A program made the position numbers and the translations under genes. From Theristus sp. LFF4_11 (lineage: Eukaryota > Nematoda > Chromadorea > Monhysterida > Xyalidae): a stretch of 64,000 nucleotides of DNA. Positions within the stretch are counted from its first letter, which is position 1, and the number at the start of each line of letters is the position of its first letter. The stretch covers positions 62,001-126,000 of the forward strand of contig JASANC010001989.1 in NCBI GenBank assembly GCA_030248135.1. The letters run 5' to 3'. The notes below the pieces were generated by a model that ran no database searches, was not told the origin of the DNA, and saw only the letters and a program-made list of their open reading frames with translations. This document shows, piece after piece, positions 31,600 to 44,800 of this stretch.

Positions 31600-31920
31600 T
31601 GGTCAGAATTGTGCTCAGTACTGCGGGTCAGAATTGTGAGCTGCATTCTGGTCAGAATAGTGGTCAGATTTGTTGGTCAGAAAATTTAGCAAAATTGCGT
31701 CAAGAATTGTGGATAAGAATTGTGGTCCGAATTGTTGTACATCAGCTGATTTGTGGGTAAGAATTGTGGGTCATAATTGAGGTTAGAATTGAGGTCAGAA
31801 CTGTGAATCAGAATTGTGGGTCAGAATTGTGGCCAGAATTGTGGCCAGAGTGGTGGGTCAGAAATGTTAGTCACAATTGTGGTCAGATTTGTCTGTCCGA
31901 ATTGAGAATCGGAATTGTGC
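31600..31920. repeat. Degenerate GTCAGAATTGTG tandem repeat in an intron
   Basis: Roughly 15-20 imperfect units of 12-24 bp built on 'ggtcagaattgtg'. It fills much of the intron between the 31423-31589 and 32033-32192 exons. Confidence 0.8.
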
Positions 31921-32710
31921 TCATTGTGTTCAGTTTGTTCAAGAGTCTGAGTGGTTTCATCAGTGCCAAGCATCAGTCGCTATTGCAACATGTATTCTCT
32001 GAAACATGTATTTGAATGTTCGTTGCTTTCAGATTGAGTACATGGACCTGGCGAGCCCTCTGAGCATCGAGCATTACGTGCGAAGTGAAGGCGGGTCAAT
32101 AGGACGATTGATTCACGACCAAGAACGTTTCCATCCGATGTCTGTGGCTGAATTGAGACCGGAAACCGACGTGCCCGGGTTGTATCTGACCGGTAAGGTG
32201 CTGATTGGTTTCCCTGTCGAATGATACACATTATTTTTATATTTTATTTAAACTTATTAAAAAATCATGATTACAAACGTTGCATGACAATCAGACAGAA
32301 CTTCATGTCTACAGTCTTTGACAACAGGTGGCAATGTGTGTGTATCTATTACGACTCTTTCAGGCCAGGACGTTTTCGTCGGCGGCATTGCAGGAGCGTT
32401 GGATGGTGGACTGATGTGCTCAGAAGTGTTGCTGCACAAATATGGGTGCAGGGACTGACGACACAGGCCAGGCACAGTTACACTCGCGAATAAAGAAGAC
32501 AAAAGAACTCATAAATTGGGACTTCTCCTCGATGTCATTGCTCATTATTGTGTTTGCTCAGTCAACTAAGTACTCAGTTCAATACATTGTGCAATGTAAA
32601 AGCAAACAATAAAAATAATTTTACGCAATTGTCAGCTAGCCATAACGTCGCGATTGAACCAAATACCAACATGGGCCTCAATCTGGCGATTTCTTCTGTT
32701 AGTGTACCAA

Positions 32711-35260
32711 TCACAGTTCCTCAATGACTGCCCTGGCGACCGTTTGTATGCCCTGCCAGACTTCCGCCACCGCCGCGTGCAGATCTGTGTTCTTCATCAA
32801 GAACCCGTCCAGTTCGTGTTCGCCAGAGGGCGGCAGTTCAAGAGCGTACGTGTACTTGACGCCTTGTCGGCTGACCCAGTCAATTTCGGTTCCGGGCGCC
32901 TTTTCTGCAATTTTACAGCAAAAAAGCTGAATTTTTTGAGGTTCAAATTTTGATACAACGGTTAGGTTACGTTTAACAGACTAAACCCGATTTTTTTGCA
33001 CACTCGGAGTACTTGTACTCAAGTTCCAACCACTTCGAATCTGGCATGGACACGGTGACACGGTGTCATTGTCAAAAACTTTCCTGTGCTTTCATTGGGG
33101 AAAGAGGAAAGAAGTCTTCGTCTTTCGTTTTCATAAAAGAAAAAAATTCTGATCACCTGCCACACATTTCAGAAAAAAAGTTTAACGAACGTCTCAATTC
33201 GGAAGCCATTCCAGCTTTGTACAGGGTGCCTCTGTATGAGTGTATAGCTCGCACGGCATTGTTCGCGACAGCAACCTGCAAAAGTGAAACCAACATATCA
33301 GCTTTCGAAACAGCTGTCGTTAGTTGTTTTTTAAGCTAATTTTTACATTATGCACACCGGCTAGACTGTTTTTTCTAATGATGTCCATTAGATTTTAACC
33401 AATCCGCATGCAATCAAACGCCAAACCAATGCTGCTCACCAAATCTTCAAATTCCGCAGGCCTAGTTTGATTCGTGTACGAGTACGGGTACATCCAAAGT
33501 TGCCCGTACGAATGAACGCTCAGGAATGCCTTCAGTTTGTCCGTGTTTTGCCAGACAAAGTCGCGGATTGCTCTCGCTTCGGGTTCACTGAACGCGTGAC
33601 GCCCGTGGTAATACGCAAGGCACGTTTGGCCGGTGCTGTGCAGTCGGAGATCTGCAGAAAATTGGGATTGCGGGCGGAGACAAACGCACGGTTGAAGGGA
33701 CAGTAATAGCACCCAAAATTTGAAAGTTCTTCGAATCCGAATATTGCACATAGTAGTTTGAGCGGGTTTTTGGCTTCTAAAGTGAAAAATATAGTGGTAC
33801 GTACATTTCTAACCCGGTCCCGTTTTTCATCTTTTGTGTGGTTCCGTGTTTTGATAAACAAGATGACATTAAAGAAACGTACTGCAGCAAAAGTACATGT
33901 ATTGTGGAATATTAAAGACTGAAATGCTCCAACGCGAAATTAATCGTAAACACCCTTGAATTGACAGCGCCAACGAACTGACCACCCCAGAAGACATCGA
34001 AGTTCCTGTTCAAGTCCACCCCGGCGCAGCAGGTGTGTCGACCGAGCGTGTAGATGCAGCGCGTCGGAGAACGATTCTTGCGCCAGAATCTCGCCTGCGA
34101 TACCGTAGTAGAGTCATGTGCCGAAATTCGGCTTCCATTGAGTACGATACTATGTACCGTAATCGGTCTCGACACGATTTTAGACAGACAGTTTCCATAT
34201 CACCAAACAGCGACTGCTTGTTACAGGGCCTGATTTTTGCATTGAATGAGTACTATTAGCAATTTTTTAGATTCTGCGACTCAATGGGTTAGCAGACGTG
34301 AAAGGAAACGTTTATTTCATTTTATGGGCTACGGTTTTTAAATTATAAAACGTTGAATACGAGTAAAAAATACTGAAAACCAAGTGTTTCTGTGCACTTT
34401 ACTGTTCTCATTTGACCACGAATAAATATAGCCGTCTGGATTGGCCACCGGCACGAGATACCAGGTCAGATCACGGTGTAGCTCTGCATTCTCGAGCACC
34501 TGAATGCAAATGTTTAGCTTTTTCAGTTTTGCGACTATGGTGGGCATGGATTTGACACACCGAGAAAACGGAGAACCTGGGTGGAACAAAAGACAACAGA
34601 AATGTGAACTGCAATGTGTTTGACGCCTTCGGGTAGAAAAATGATCAGAATTTTTTTCTTCGAGAAAGAAATTCGGCAAGCAGTTCTTCTTCAGGGATCC
34701 GGTTTTTTCCGTGTTTGGAATTTTTAAGCCAGGTCGTCGACAAGCTGAGGTTGCCTTCGTTGTTTCATTTTGGCTCACTTTTTTTGCGACATAGACCACG
34801 GCGTGGGGCGATATCCACTCACGCGCGTGTATGCCCCCATCAATCCAAATGGCCGGCTTCTCGTCGTCTCCAATCTGAAATGCTTCCATTGGTTTTTTTT
34901 ACCGTACCGCCTTGTTCTCGTCGCTGATGTATTGAGTTGACACATTCAGGTCCGCAGCCAATCACACTTTCAAAAAACATGCAAAATCCATTCCAAACTT
35001 CATTCCATGCCAAAAGTTTGTACCAGGACAAGAATTTGAAATGGATTTTGGCATGGCATAAAGTTTGGAATGGATTTGGCATGCCATAAAGTTGGGTATG
35101 GATTTTGGCTGTTTTTCAATTGGTGAAGGAAAATAACGTGAATGAAAGAAAAAACCTGCAAAACAGTGATTGGTCGACCTTCGCGCGTTTTCGTGCCAAG
35201 TTGAAATAACTTCGTTGTCCGCGGATGCCGGGACGCAATACTTTGCACGTGTTTTTCAAT
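32711..35260 (-). CDS. Metallocarboxypeptidase A/B-type (M14), propeptide exons missing
   Basis: Minus-strand exons: 35156-35260, 34779-34874, 34398-34576, 33986-34094, 33440-33651, 33191-33275 and 32711-32904, about 326 codons covering the mature enzyme. Motifs: TREGRPITVLQ; GIHAREW (zinc ligands His and Glu); VANPDGYIYSW; FWRKNRS and GVDLNRNFDVFW; YHGRHAFSEPEARAIRDF; LSVHSYGQL (third zinc His); YTYALEL, whose Glu is the expected catalytic base. It removes C-terminal residues from peptides, normally as a secreted zymogen. Signal peptide and prodomain exons are not found; an inverted-repeat element (35370-36459) lies directly upstream. The 34779/34576 junction is one base out of phase at a run of seven A's (minus strand), suggesting a homopolymer error or a frameshift. 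Confidence 0.85.
34975..35110. repeat. Small inverted repeat with CATTCCATGCC phrases
   Basis: The left phrases 'ccattccaaacttcattcc' and the right phrases 'tttggaatggatttggcatg' are inverted copies within one carboxypeptidase intron. Similar phrases occur at 24005-24075. Confidence 0.55.
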
Positions 35261-35369
35261 CTTTCAAACAAGGCGAAGACAACGTTTTTGGTTCTTTAAC
35301 TTTTTTTAAATTTGAGTTTTCAAACGTTTATATACTTGTTTGAATAAGTGAATACCATACACTAGTGGC

Positions 35370-36459
35370 CCTGGATAATTTGTAGTATTAGCTGATTGGT
35401 TGCCTGAACATCAGGTTCAAAAAAGAAATTGGAATGGACATTTTCTTTTTTATAGCTTTGTGATTTCTGTCCGTTTGCTTTGTGTGGACAGACAGACCAG
35501 ACAGTGAGATTTTGATGGAAAAAATATTTTTTGTGATTTATGAGATGAAGACATCAAAAGCAGCGGTTTTTCATGTCAAAAAAACTTTATATCGTATCAA
35601 AAAAGAGCGACGGCGACGACGACAATTGGAAACCTGAATTCGCTGTCAAACAGTAACTGCTTTAATTTTTTTGATTATGAAAAAGAAAAACGTTTTGGAG
35701 GATTTGTGTGACGTACATTTTGTAAAAAAGCAGACGTGTTTTGCTGTTAATTCCTTTTTCCAGGAACAACGACGACGGCGACGACGACTTTCGTTGTTCT
35801 TTCTTTGGCAAATTGACATTTCGCCGTTTCGAAAACAGTTTTTTTTAAAATTATAATTTCTGTTTTTAAAACTTCAATTTTAAATTTACGGTATGTCCGA
35901 TTTAGCAGGGCAGCTTTTTTCAGGGTTCAAGGAGCGCGCGAAATTTGAATGAAAGAAAAAAGACGTTCAGAAACCACATTGTGTGCCAAATTTGACTCGT
36001 TTTTTTAAACTAATGGATTATCCGCGCTATTCTGTGCATTCTTTCTCCTTTGCTTTGCTCATTGATTGGGAAATGTGTTGACATTTTTGAAAAAGACAAC
36101 TCCTGGTCTGCGACTGATCCCGCCTGACTGACTGATCCTGACTTGATGGACTGCCTCATTTATTCGGCCGTACTGCACAGCGACAGTTTCTGCAGAATTT
36201 TTTTTTCCGAAGAGAAACGTCGTCGTCGTCAGTTATCTTTCTTTTTTTCAAACAAAAAAGAGTTTCTTTGTCATGAAACTTGCTGCTCTTGATTTGTCTG
36301 CAACTCACAAATCAGGAACAAGATTTTTCCATCAAAAATTTCACTGTTTGCCAACGCAAAATAAGCGCACAAAAATCACAATATTCAGAAAAAAAGAAAA
36401 CCTTTTTTTCAACCTGATGTTCAGGCAACCAATCAGCTAATGCTACAAATTATCCAGGA
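35370..36459. mobile_element. Inverted-repeat element with CCTGGATAATTTGTAG ends
   Basis: About 50 bp at the left end (CCTGGATAATTTGTAG, then ATTAGCTGATTGGTTGCC) are inverted at the right end with one or two differences. Inside are CGACGACG-rich phrases in both orientations, and a segment (35908-36190) that is the reverse complement of about 25080-25340 from the 24.8-kb element. No transposase is recognised. It is probably a composite or nested non-autonomous element. Confidence 0.75.
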
Positions 36460-38215
36460 CGACCATAGATACAATTCTTCTAACCAGTCAGCGTACAGCT
36501 TCAAAAGAGAAAACACGTCGGCGTTTTTGCAATTGGCCGGAAAACGCTTTCCAGAGCTTCTGCGGTGAGTGGTGCTCATCCGATCAGAAGCGTTCATTTT
36601 TTGTAATATTTACGCTTTTATGATCAGACGCCCTGCGCACAACCGCTTACCGTTGTGAAATTTTGGAAACGATGAAAATCAAACGTGCTGCTGATTGGCT
36701 GCGCAATCACTCCCAAACAAAACAAGACAGTTAGCATTGAAATCGCTTGAAATCTGATGTTGGTGTTGTCAGCTGCATCATTTCGACCGCAGTAACAATT
36801 CATCGCCTTCTATTTCCCTAAATTCGGACGTTTTTTTGCAAGAAATCAAAATTTATTAAATTCACATGAATGAACGAACTCAAACAAAAAAAGCGAACGT
36901 GAGAAACCTTAGAATGCCGAAGAGAAAAATTGAATCCAAAAACCAAGTGAATATTTGGTTTGGAATGGATTGATAGTTTTGAAAGTGATCGATCGATTGA
37001 TTGACGGCTAACATAAAATTAACAAAAGTTAAAGGCTGGGATGACCGTTTTGATTTGTAGCTGGCCATCATTTGCCTTCAAAAATGTGCCAGACGAAGCG
37101 TTTCTTTGACGACTTATCTTCTCAGTGTGGAAGAACTACTTTTCTCATCTGTGAGTTTTTTTCACTTTACACAGCCTTTCGCACGGGAGTAAAAATGATA
37201 GAGTATGACTGTTGCCGATCATACAGCATTTTGAACATTTTTTGACAACAGCAACATGTGAATGTGAATACACACACACAAACACACACATGCACATTTG
37301 CACAGCGAAAGAGTCGCAATAATGGGAATACACGATGTTTGATTTTAAAAAGACCTTTTTTCATTACATTAATCACGCTTTGATTATCGATGCAGTTTTT
37401 TGAACATTTTTACCATGTGCACACCATGTGAACATTTTCAATTTTGTATTTGTCGTAGTTGCGGTTGCACAAGCAGTAGTCAAACGGTTTTTGGGTTGAA
37501 GCTGTTAAAAGATTCGAACTGACGACTAATGATGGTGTTGATGATCTGGTATTCAAAGATGCTGACACGCTTGTATGTTTGCAGAGTAAAATATGAGTAA
37601 CGTCCCAAGTCTAACTGAAGACAGTGCAGTCTGGAAAATAATGTTCGACATGCACAAACAAACAGACCACGTTGTTTCCAGTCCGGAGGGGTTTGGAGCA
37701 AATTCAAGCAAAGCGTTCGAGCTGCGGTCAGCGGTCCCTTTCCAGTGGCAAAGTTGAACAAGTACCGTTCGAGCAAGTCACGTTTTATTTGTAAGCCTCA
37801 CACGGCCAGTTCACATCAGCACAATCACAAAACTTCTATTATGCAAACAAAACAATGTCACAAAAAAACTGAAGATTATTGATGAAATTGGTGAATGCAT
37901 CAATGAAAGCAGTTGAAATGAAAGCAGTGAAAGAAAGAGCAAAGCAATTCCATTTTTTTTCTTTTTTCGTTTTTGTTTTTCAAATCCTTTTTCAAACTGT
38001 AATCATTCCTCTTGTTGCTCTTTGACGATTTTTTTTTCAAATTTAAAAAAAAATCGGCATTTTTGTTTATTTTATTGGCCTGCCGTGCCAAAGCAAACAA
38101 CTGATGTTGGCGGACGTTGCCTTGGATGATTTTTGGCTTTGAATTTCGTGTGGAATTTGTTTTGACAGATTTTTTTGAACAATTTTCACCTATTTTGAAA
38201 TTTCAGGCCAAAGAG
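36460..38215. other. Gene-poor stretch
   Basis: I see no gene I can support. Two possible short plus-strand exons followed by good donors exist: one ending near 36564 (reading LQLAGKRFPELLR before GTGAGT) and one near 37084-37150 (MCQTKRFFDD.. before GTGAGT). They have no recognisable family and no matching partner exons. A short CA-rich run lies at 37270-37290. Confidence 0.35.
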
Positions 38216-38249
38216 TGACGAGCAAATTTCAGACACTGCATACAAGCTT

Positions 38250-38820
38250 CGGAACTATTCCGGCCCGCGAAATTCCGGCCCGTAGAATTCCGGCCCGCTC
38301 ATTCCGGCCCGAAGAATTCCGGCCCGAAGAATTCCGGCCCGGAGAATTCCGGCCCGGAGAATTTTCGCCAGTAAGAACAATATTAAACCACACGAAGTGA
38401 TTTTTGGTAAATAAATTTAAAGTGATTTTTTTATTCTTGTTTAGAACTTGCTTGCAGTGACTTGTTGTAGGTTCCTAATCCTAAGCCAAGCCTTTTTGAT
38501 AAAGTAAAAGGGTCACAAATCCTGTTCATGATAAAAAAAATTAAAAATTTAGTTGTAGTTTCTTTTTTCCAAAAGGTTTCACTTTCCAAAAAGCAAACAG
38601 GACGAACATCATTGAAAATACACTGTAACATGTGAACATCGATATTTTTATTTTATTATTTCATTACCAAAATCACTTCGTGTGGTTTAATATTGTTCGT
38701 GCTGGCGAAAATTCTCCGGGCCGGAATTCTCCGGGCCGGAATTCTTCGGGCCGAAATTCTTCGGGCCGGAATGAGCGGGCCGGAATTCTTCAGGCCGGAA
38801 TTAGCGGGCCGGAATTGTAC
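38250..38820. mobile_element. Foldback element with minisatellite arms (GGCCCGAAGAATTCC)
   Basis: The left arm (about 38250-38410) is a 15-16 bp minisatellite of 'attccggcccgaaga' units ending in 'aatattaaaccacacgaagtg'. The right arm (about 38665-38820) is its reverse complement. The spacer is about 250 bp of AT-rich DNA. The structure can form a very long GC-rich hairpin and sits just upstream of the NOP9-like start. Confidence 0.88.
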
Positions 38821-38880
38821 CCCCCCCTTTTCAACTCTTGACTGTTTCTGATTTGTTGTTTGTGAGCAGCAGCACGCGCC

Positions 38881-41800
38881 ATGTTGAACCCGGAAATGGT
38901 TCATGGAAACGATTTGAATTCAAATGAAAGACCAGAAAGCGTGGAAATCATTCGGACCCTCTCAAAGGAGATTGCCGCGTACTTTGGATTGCTCGCGGAC
39001 ACGATGAAAGACAGTGACATTTCTCGTGAGTCAATTCTTTTGGCAAATGAATTTCTTCGGTTTCACGAGAAGAGAATGGCGAAAATGCCAGCACGTTCCA
39101 TGATTCTCTCGTTTTTATTTGTTCAGCTGAGGACAAAGAATTCGCGGCCAGTCACGCGCTGACCGAAATAAGTGGACGTGAACTGGAGCTGTGTGAAACT
39201 GCGCAGTCGAGTCGATTGATTGAAACGATTTTTGGTTTGTGTGTGTCACCTTTTTTGCAAGTACATCTGAAAACACGATCGACATTTTCAGACAAATCAG
39301 ATGGTCTTTGAGGTCGTTGAAATTTTTTTTTGCGTTGGCGCTTTTTAGCTCTTGAAACCCAAATTATCATTTCCAACTGCGGGCGTGTACCACCGTGCAC
39401 GGTTCGATTCCCGGCCGTGAAATTTCTGAACCCAAGTGCAACCTCACGTCAAGGGAAGGAAACTGACTGCAATGTTTCGAAAAAAATGTGTGCAGAGTTT
39501 TAACCGCCCGTGCTTTGTGATTGAAAAATCTGATTAGCAATTGTGTAATCAAACACACAGGCTTCAACAGCAATACCGCAGCGGCATTCTTGGGTCATCT
39601 GTTGCGAACCGTGAAGCATCGCCGATTACTGGACATAATGATGCTGCCTTGTGGGAGTCGAGTGTTCGAATCGTTGTTGGTGGCATTGTTGCCTGTTGAC
39701 GACGGCGGAAAGGGGGCTGCAAGAATGGCTGACAGTGTGAATGACAACAAACTGAGCACGAAGAAGAGACGACTCCAAACGGACGACGTTTGCCCGAAAT
39801 TCACGACCACCTCCGAGCAACTGCTCCAGGTTGGCACTGAAACAGCGATCGGCTTGTTTGTTTGTGGTTGACGCTGAGAATGCATTCATGCAGCGCGCTG
39901 ACATTCATTCGAATGTGTCTTAGTTCTTTTTTCTTTCTGGCCGAAGTGACATCATCTGCTCTGAAACATGCACGTCTTGTGCACAGCGGCACGGAGGACG
40001 GTCAGTTTGGCTGATTTCTTCATGTGAAAAACATACTTTAAAGGCGCATTCATACAGTTTGAATTAATAGCTGCCCCGCGAGACTATGCTTACGCGAACG
40101 CGCAAAACGCCGCAGAGCTACGCAGCACCTGCTGCGTGCGCTAATGATGCAAACGGGTTCGTAAAGCCCCAGTAGCTGTGGGGGCAGCTGCGTGATTTAT
40201 TGAATGCGATTTGTGCAATTAGTGCCCGCAGAGGCGCCGCATAGCTGCACGACGTTTTGTGCATTCAAAAAGTGTTTTTAGCTGCCGCATTGCTGTGCTT
40301 CACAATATTGAATTGTTAATTTGAAACATAAATCTGAGACACCTCGGCAACACAGGTTGTTATGACACATAAAATATGATGAAATCAATCTTGTTTGATT
40401 CGATTTTCACGGGATTTCAAATAAAATTCCCTGGCAAACGAAATCATTTTGAAATGAGCACCAGCTTCAGCTCTTCCTTCACTGCAAAATATTTGTTGTA
40501 TTTGTCCAGTAAAACTTGCCACACACATGATCAGATTCTGTCTTCGGTTTTCTTGTCCCCGTTCGTTGTTCTGATTGATTTTTTTTTAATTTTGCAATTG
40601 TTTGTTGTTGATCAAAAAACTACCTGTTTTTGTTTGCTTGCTTGCTCACTGTTTTTTGAAAGCTACCTCGTCAAAGTTTCAGCACACGAACAATAATCAA
40701 ACTGAAACTCTGGTGTCTGTGCAGGATTAATAGGCGTTGTCAAAGTAAATGTCGTTATTTGTCTCTGACACGTTGAATAACTCGACACTTCGCAGGAACT
40801 CTGCTCGCTAGCCGCAGAGCATTGGCTGGAATTGGCGTCCAATCTGCCGGCTTCGCACGTTCTGCGACGTATCGGCAGCGTCATTCTCGGCTTTCGAACG
40901 CTGCTGCCGGAGAATTGCGACTCTCGCGGAAACACTGACAGGAAACCAGCGAAAAACAAACAAAACCGAGCGAAAACGAGCAATGTGGCGAGTGTAAGGA
41001 TCTCGGTGGCGCCACCACACTCACTGAGAGCGTCGTTCGACTCAATAGTGCGATGTGCGCTCAATTTTGACGCGATCGTTAATGGTCGGCCGGTTTTCAA
41101 TTGGATTTTTTTGATTGGTGGGAGGTGGGATGACAATGAGCGACACGTGACGTGCATTTTAAAGTTTGACAGATGCAATGTTGAAATTGTTTTTTTTTGC
41201 GAACGCAAGTGTTTCCTTTCCTTCCGTTCTACACTGCCCCGTCATTGAAAGTTATTACTCTTGCCATCGCTACAGGTGTCTCCAGCTACAACAGCTCCGA
41301 ATCAGCCAGTCTTGTTGTGCAGCACTACATTCAATTGGCAGCATTCACCAAATTCACCCAGCTCGCCGCCTTGATTCAGTCGTTTCTTGAGTGCGATTTT
41401 GCAGCGTCTGGGCGGTGGGTTGGTTTTGCCTGGTGATGAAATATTCGCTCATGAAATATCACGTTCGCTTTGTTACATAGCTATGTGTCACTAAATACTG
41501 CTTCATGAATGCCGCTGACCACGGCTAGGGTTAGGGGCTTTGAAAAAAATTTTTATTTTTTATTTTTTTTTCGTTTTTTTAATTTGGATTTTTTTTTCAA
41601 ACTTAAAAAAAAATTTGAAAAATTTTTCTTCTACTCTGCTCTGAAAAAAATTCGATTTATGGCATAATTTTTTGAAAGTTCAAACCAAATTTTCTTCCCA
41701 ACTTCTTTGTGTGCTTAGGTACATGTCATTATTTGGTCATTTTGACCGACGTACTCCATGTTTTTCGATTTGGATGACTTCTAGAGTCAATTTTTAGCGT

Positions 41801-44800
41801 TGAAATGACTTAACTGAATTGAAATATCGTTTCAGAAATCGTTTTCTTGCAACTTAGAACATGTTTTTTCAGTCGGTAGGCCATGAGATGAAATATAATA
41901 ATAATAATTTATTAAAAAAAAAACATGATATCTTGTTGATTGGCGTACGTTATAGGTCTACAATGGAGTTGTGCGATATATTGTTAAACAATTGGAGCGG
42001 GGATGTTGGTTAATACCACATCACACGACCGTTTTTCAGATACCCGATAACATGGCCACATGTTAAAACTTGCGTGCTGAGCTAAACTAACGTGTTAAAC
42101 TTGCGTCTGTCAGTTGCCCGCAACGTGATCGCGAAATCATGGTACGTGTTTTCGATACGATGATTTGAAGAGTGGGCTCTCGCCATGTGGCAGATAGCAT
42201 AGCTGGTTGAACCTGAAAGTAAGTGTCTTGGGGGGGGGGGCGACCGGGTCGACAGGGGTTGCCGACTTAGCTACAGCAAACAGGAATTTTTGAACACAGT
42301 CAAATTTTGGTAATTTTCTAAAGAGGAACAACTAAGAACGGTTCAATATTCAAGTACACGTCGAAAATTGTCCTGTTTTACTGTTGAAAATGCAACTTTC
42401 CCTCTATGAAATGGACATAATTTCAATAAAACACGATTTTCGCTCTTATAGTTTTCCGGATCGTTCTGAAAATAGTCTAGATGAACTCAGCTCGACGAGA
42501 CGCTTCGAACAAACCTAACTTGTAAAAAAATTTTTTTTTTTAATTTAAAAAAAAATCCGGATTTTTTTCCCCTAACCCTAACCACGGCGCACAGTCAGTC
42601 AGTCAGTCGAGAACATTCCAAACTCGCGGACTCTCCACTACTGCAGAACCACCTCGACCGTGACACCCTCAGCAAGCACACAAGCCGACCCCAACGTGCT
42701 CACAAGACTGTGCTTGGACAAGCACTGGTCGCGTGCCGTCGAGTGTCTGGTGCGCGTCGCCTCGCAGAGCCAGCTGCAGCATTTGTACGAGCTGCGGATG
42801 CGTGACGCGCTCCGTCAACTGGCGGTGCATCAGACCGGCAATTTCGTTGTGCAACGGCTGCTCGAGCACGTCAGGGAACACGACACGGTTGGCGGGGCAC
42901 TGTGGAAACACAAGCAGTCTGTCAACGCACACGTCCATGCTGACGCATGCGTGTACGGCACGTCACGTCTGGTCGCGTGTTATAGCATTGTTGTCGTCCA
43001 TGGTGACGTGCATTTGACGTACGTCGACGTATTGTCGCCGTCAGCATACGTCATTGTGGACGGGCCGTTATCGACCTTGACGCTCATTGCAAAGCACTGC
43101 TTGATTCGTGTTCTCAACGCTTTCTATTTCTGTTGCAATGTTCGATTTGTCTCTGTGTATACCATCACCGTCTTACTCCCAGATCGCAGTAGATCGTGTG
43201 AAGAATGAAAGCCGCTCTTCAGTGACATCCATTTTGATTTTACCATTTTCTGTATGTTTTTCAACATATTGTATATGTTTTTTTGCGTATTTTTTCAGAT
43301 TTCCGATTTGTTCGCTGAAATTCTGCCGGAACTCGAGACGATATTGGAGCGGCGTTATTTTGGTGTGCTGTGTGCGCTGGCAGACGCAGCCGCGCGCGTG
43401 TCACACTGTGAAACGATGTTCATTAAGGTAGGGCGGACTGGGCGGGGCCTGCTTTCAAATGGAACGTTCCGCGACAAAGGCATACCCACTGTGTTTGTTG
43501 TGAACGTCGGGGGTGCAATAAGACTGTCACCACATCGTTTGCTTGCGCCCATGTCAGCTTATTATTGCTGATGCGGTGCGTGATGACTGTGGTAAGTTAC
43601 AGTCGAACTCTAAATTATAGGAAATCAGCTGATTGGTTGGTGGTCACTTTGCTTTCTGTACGGGACGACAGACTCCGACACACGACGCTCCACAGCAATG
43701 CCCCCACAGAAAGCATACATCTCGTGACACCCTAGCATTCAGCTAATTCTCTGTGATTTAGAGTTCGACTGTACTAACCAGACGATAAGTTAATGGTTTT
43801 CTGTTCACCGTTCGAGACAATCCCAGTGCAAACTCACGGTCACAAATCACAGAGCTCCTCGTCATTGCAGGCGCTTGCATCGGCACTTGACTGCACAAAG
43901 CAGCGTTCGATGTTTCTCCCGGCCGTGTTCACTTTGAGTCGAAATTATCGCACGTTCGTTGAAGAGCAATCGAAATCGAAGAGTTATTCGTTTGATTGCC
44001 AGGTTACTGCGGGTTGTGACGTTTTGGTGGCATTTTTTTGAACAAATTGCCTGTAGTAACATTTGTAGTGAGTGGGCGGGCATTGGGCATATTGTCGTTT
44101 ATTAGTCGACTGTTAAACTGACTCAACCATTTGTAACCAAACCAGAACAGAGGTGCAACGTCAGTTATAACAAGAAAGAACCAGTGTTTTTTTTTAATTT
44201 CAGCGAATCACGTATCACGGCTCATTGCTCGTACAGAAAATCAGCAGGTTCGCTCACACGAAACGTTTAACGGAAAGCTTTCAAAAATTATCTGCACGCT
44301 CATTGGTTGAACTGTGCTGTCACGTGACCGGCAGTCACGCGGTGCAAGCCGTGCTCGCGAGCAAAACAATTCCGTTGGAGGGCAAACAGGAGTTGGCACG
44401 CAAACTGGAGGTGCGTTGTGTGGTCGCGTTAGAAACTTGTGAGCCAGTTTGCTGATTGGCTGCTGCAATTGATTGGACGGCACTGATTGGTTGTGCTAAC
44501 ATGGTGCGTGCAGCATGACAGTTGTGCGACAAATCGAGCGTTTTTTTTATTTTTTGATCTGCACGATCTAATAATCCATCGCGTATAGCACAGCCATGTA
44601 ACTTGCATCAAGATCAAACTTACGCAAACCCGGTCGATTGTTTCTCATCGTTTTGCTTATGCCAGGGCTCGTGGCCTGATCTGGCCATGAATGCGTATGG
44701 CAGCAGAATACTGGACACAGTCTGGCAGCAAGTGCTCACACGAGCACAACAGACGAGCGTCGTCGAGGAGTTGTGCTCGCAAGGTGACTGGTCAGCTGCT

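Larger units (their letters stand above)
28345..32458 (+). pseudogene. All-trans-retinol 13,14-reductase (RetSat)-like oxidoreductase, N-terminus missing
   Basis: Exons: 28345-28457, 28720-28937, 29433-29590, 29751-29951, 30406-about 30530, 30646-30885, 31423-31589, 32033-32192 and 32364-32458, with a polyadenylation signal at about 32488. Family marks: GIHFVGQMD (RetSat/CrtI GIHYxGQ), DPFDH, NHYMTMGSWYPKGGGD, ISAAGVCSTF, LYLTGQDVFVGGIAGAL near the end. The family reduces the 13,14 double bond of retinol-type substrates using FAD. The Rossmann FAD-binding exon (GxGxxG), which should precede GIH, is absent: the satellite tail lies about 260 bp upstream, and I found no such exon between 23.96 and 28.34 kb. 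One junction (exon 5 to 6) does not join in phase with a standard donor. Either a truncated copy or an assembly break; otherwise the frames are open. Confidence 0.72.

Noticed and set aside
41526..42580. Telomeric repeat remnant (TTAGGG)
   Set aside because: The motif occurs once at each end as an inverted terminal repeat with 8-bp target duplications; there is no tandem telomere array.
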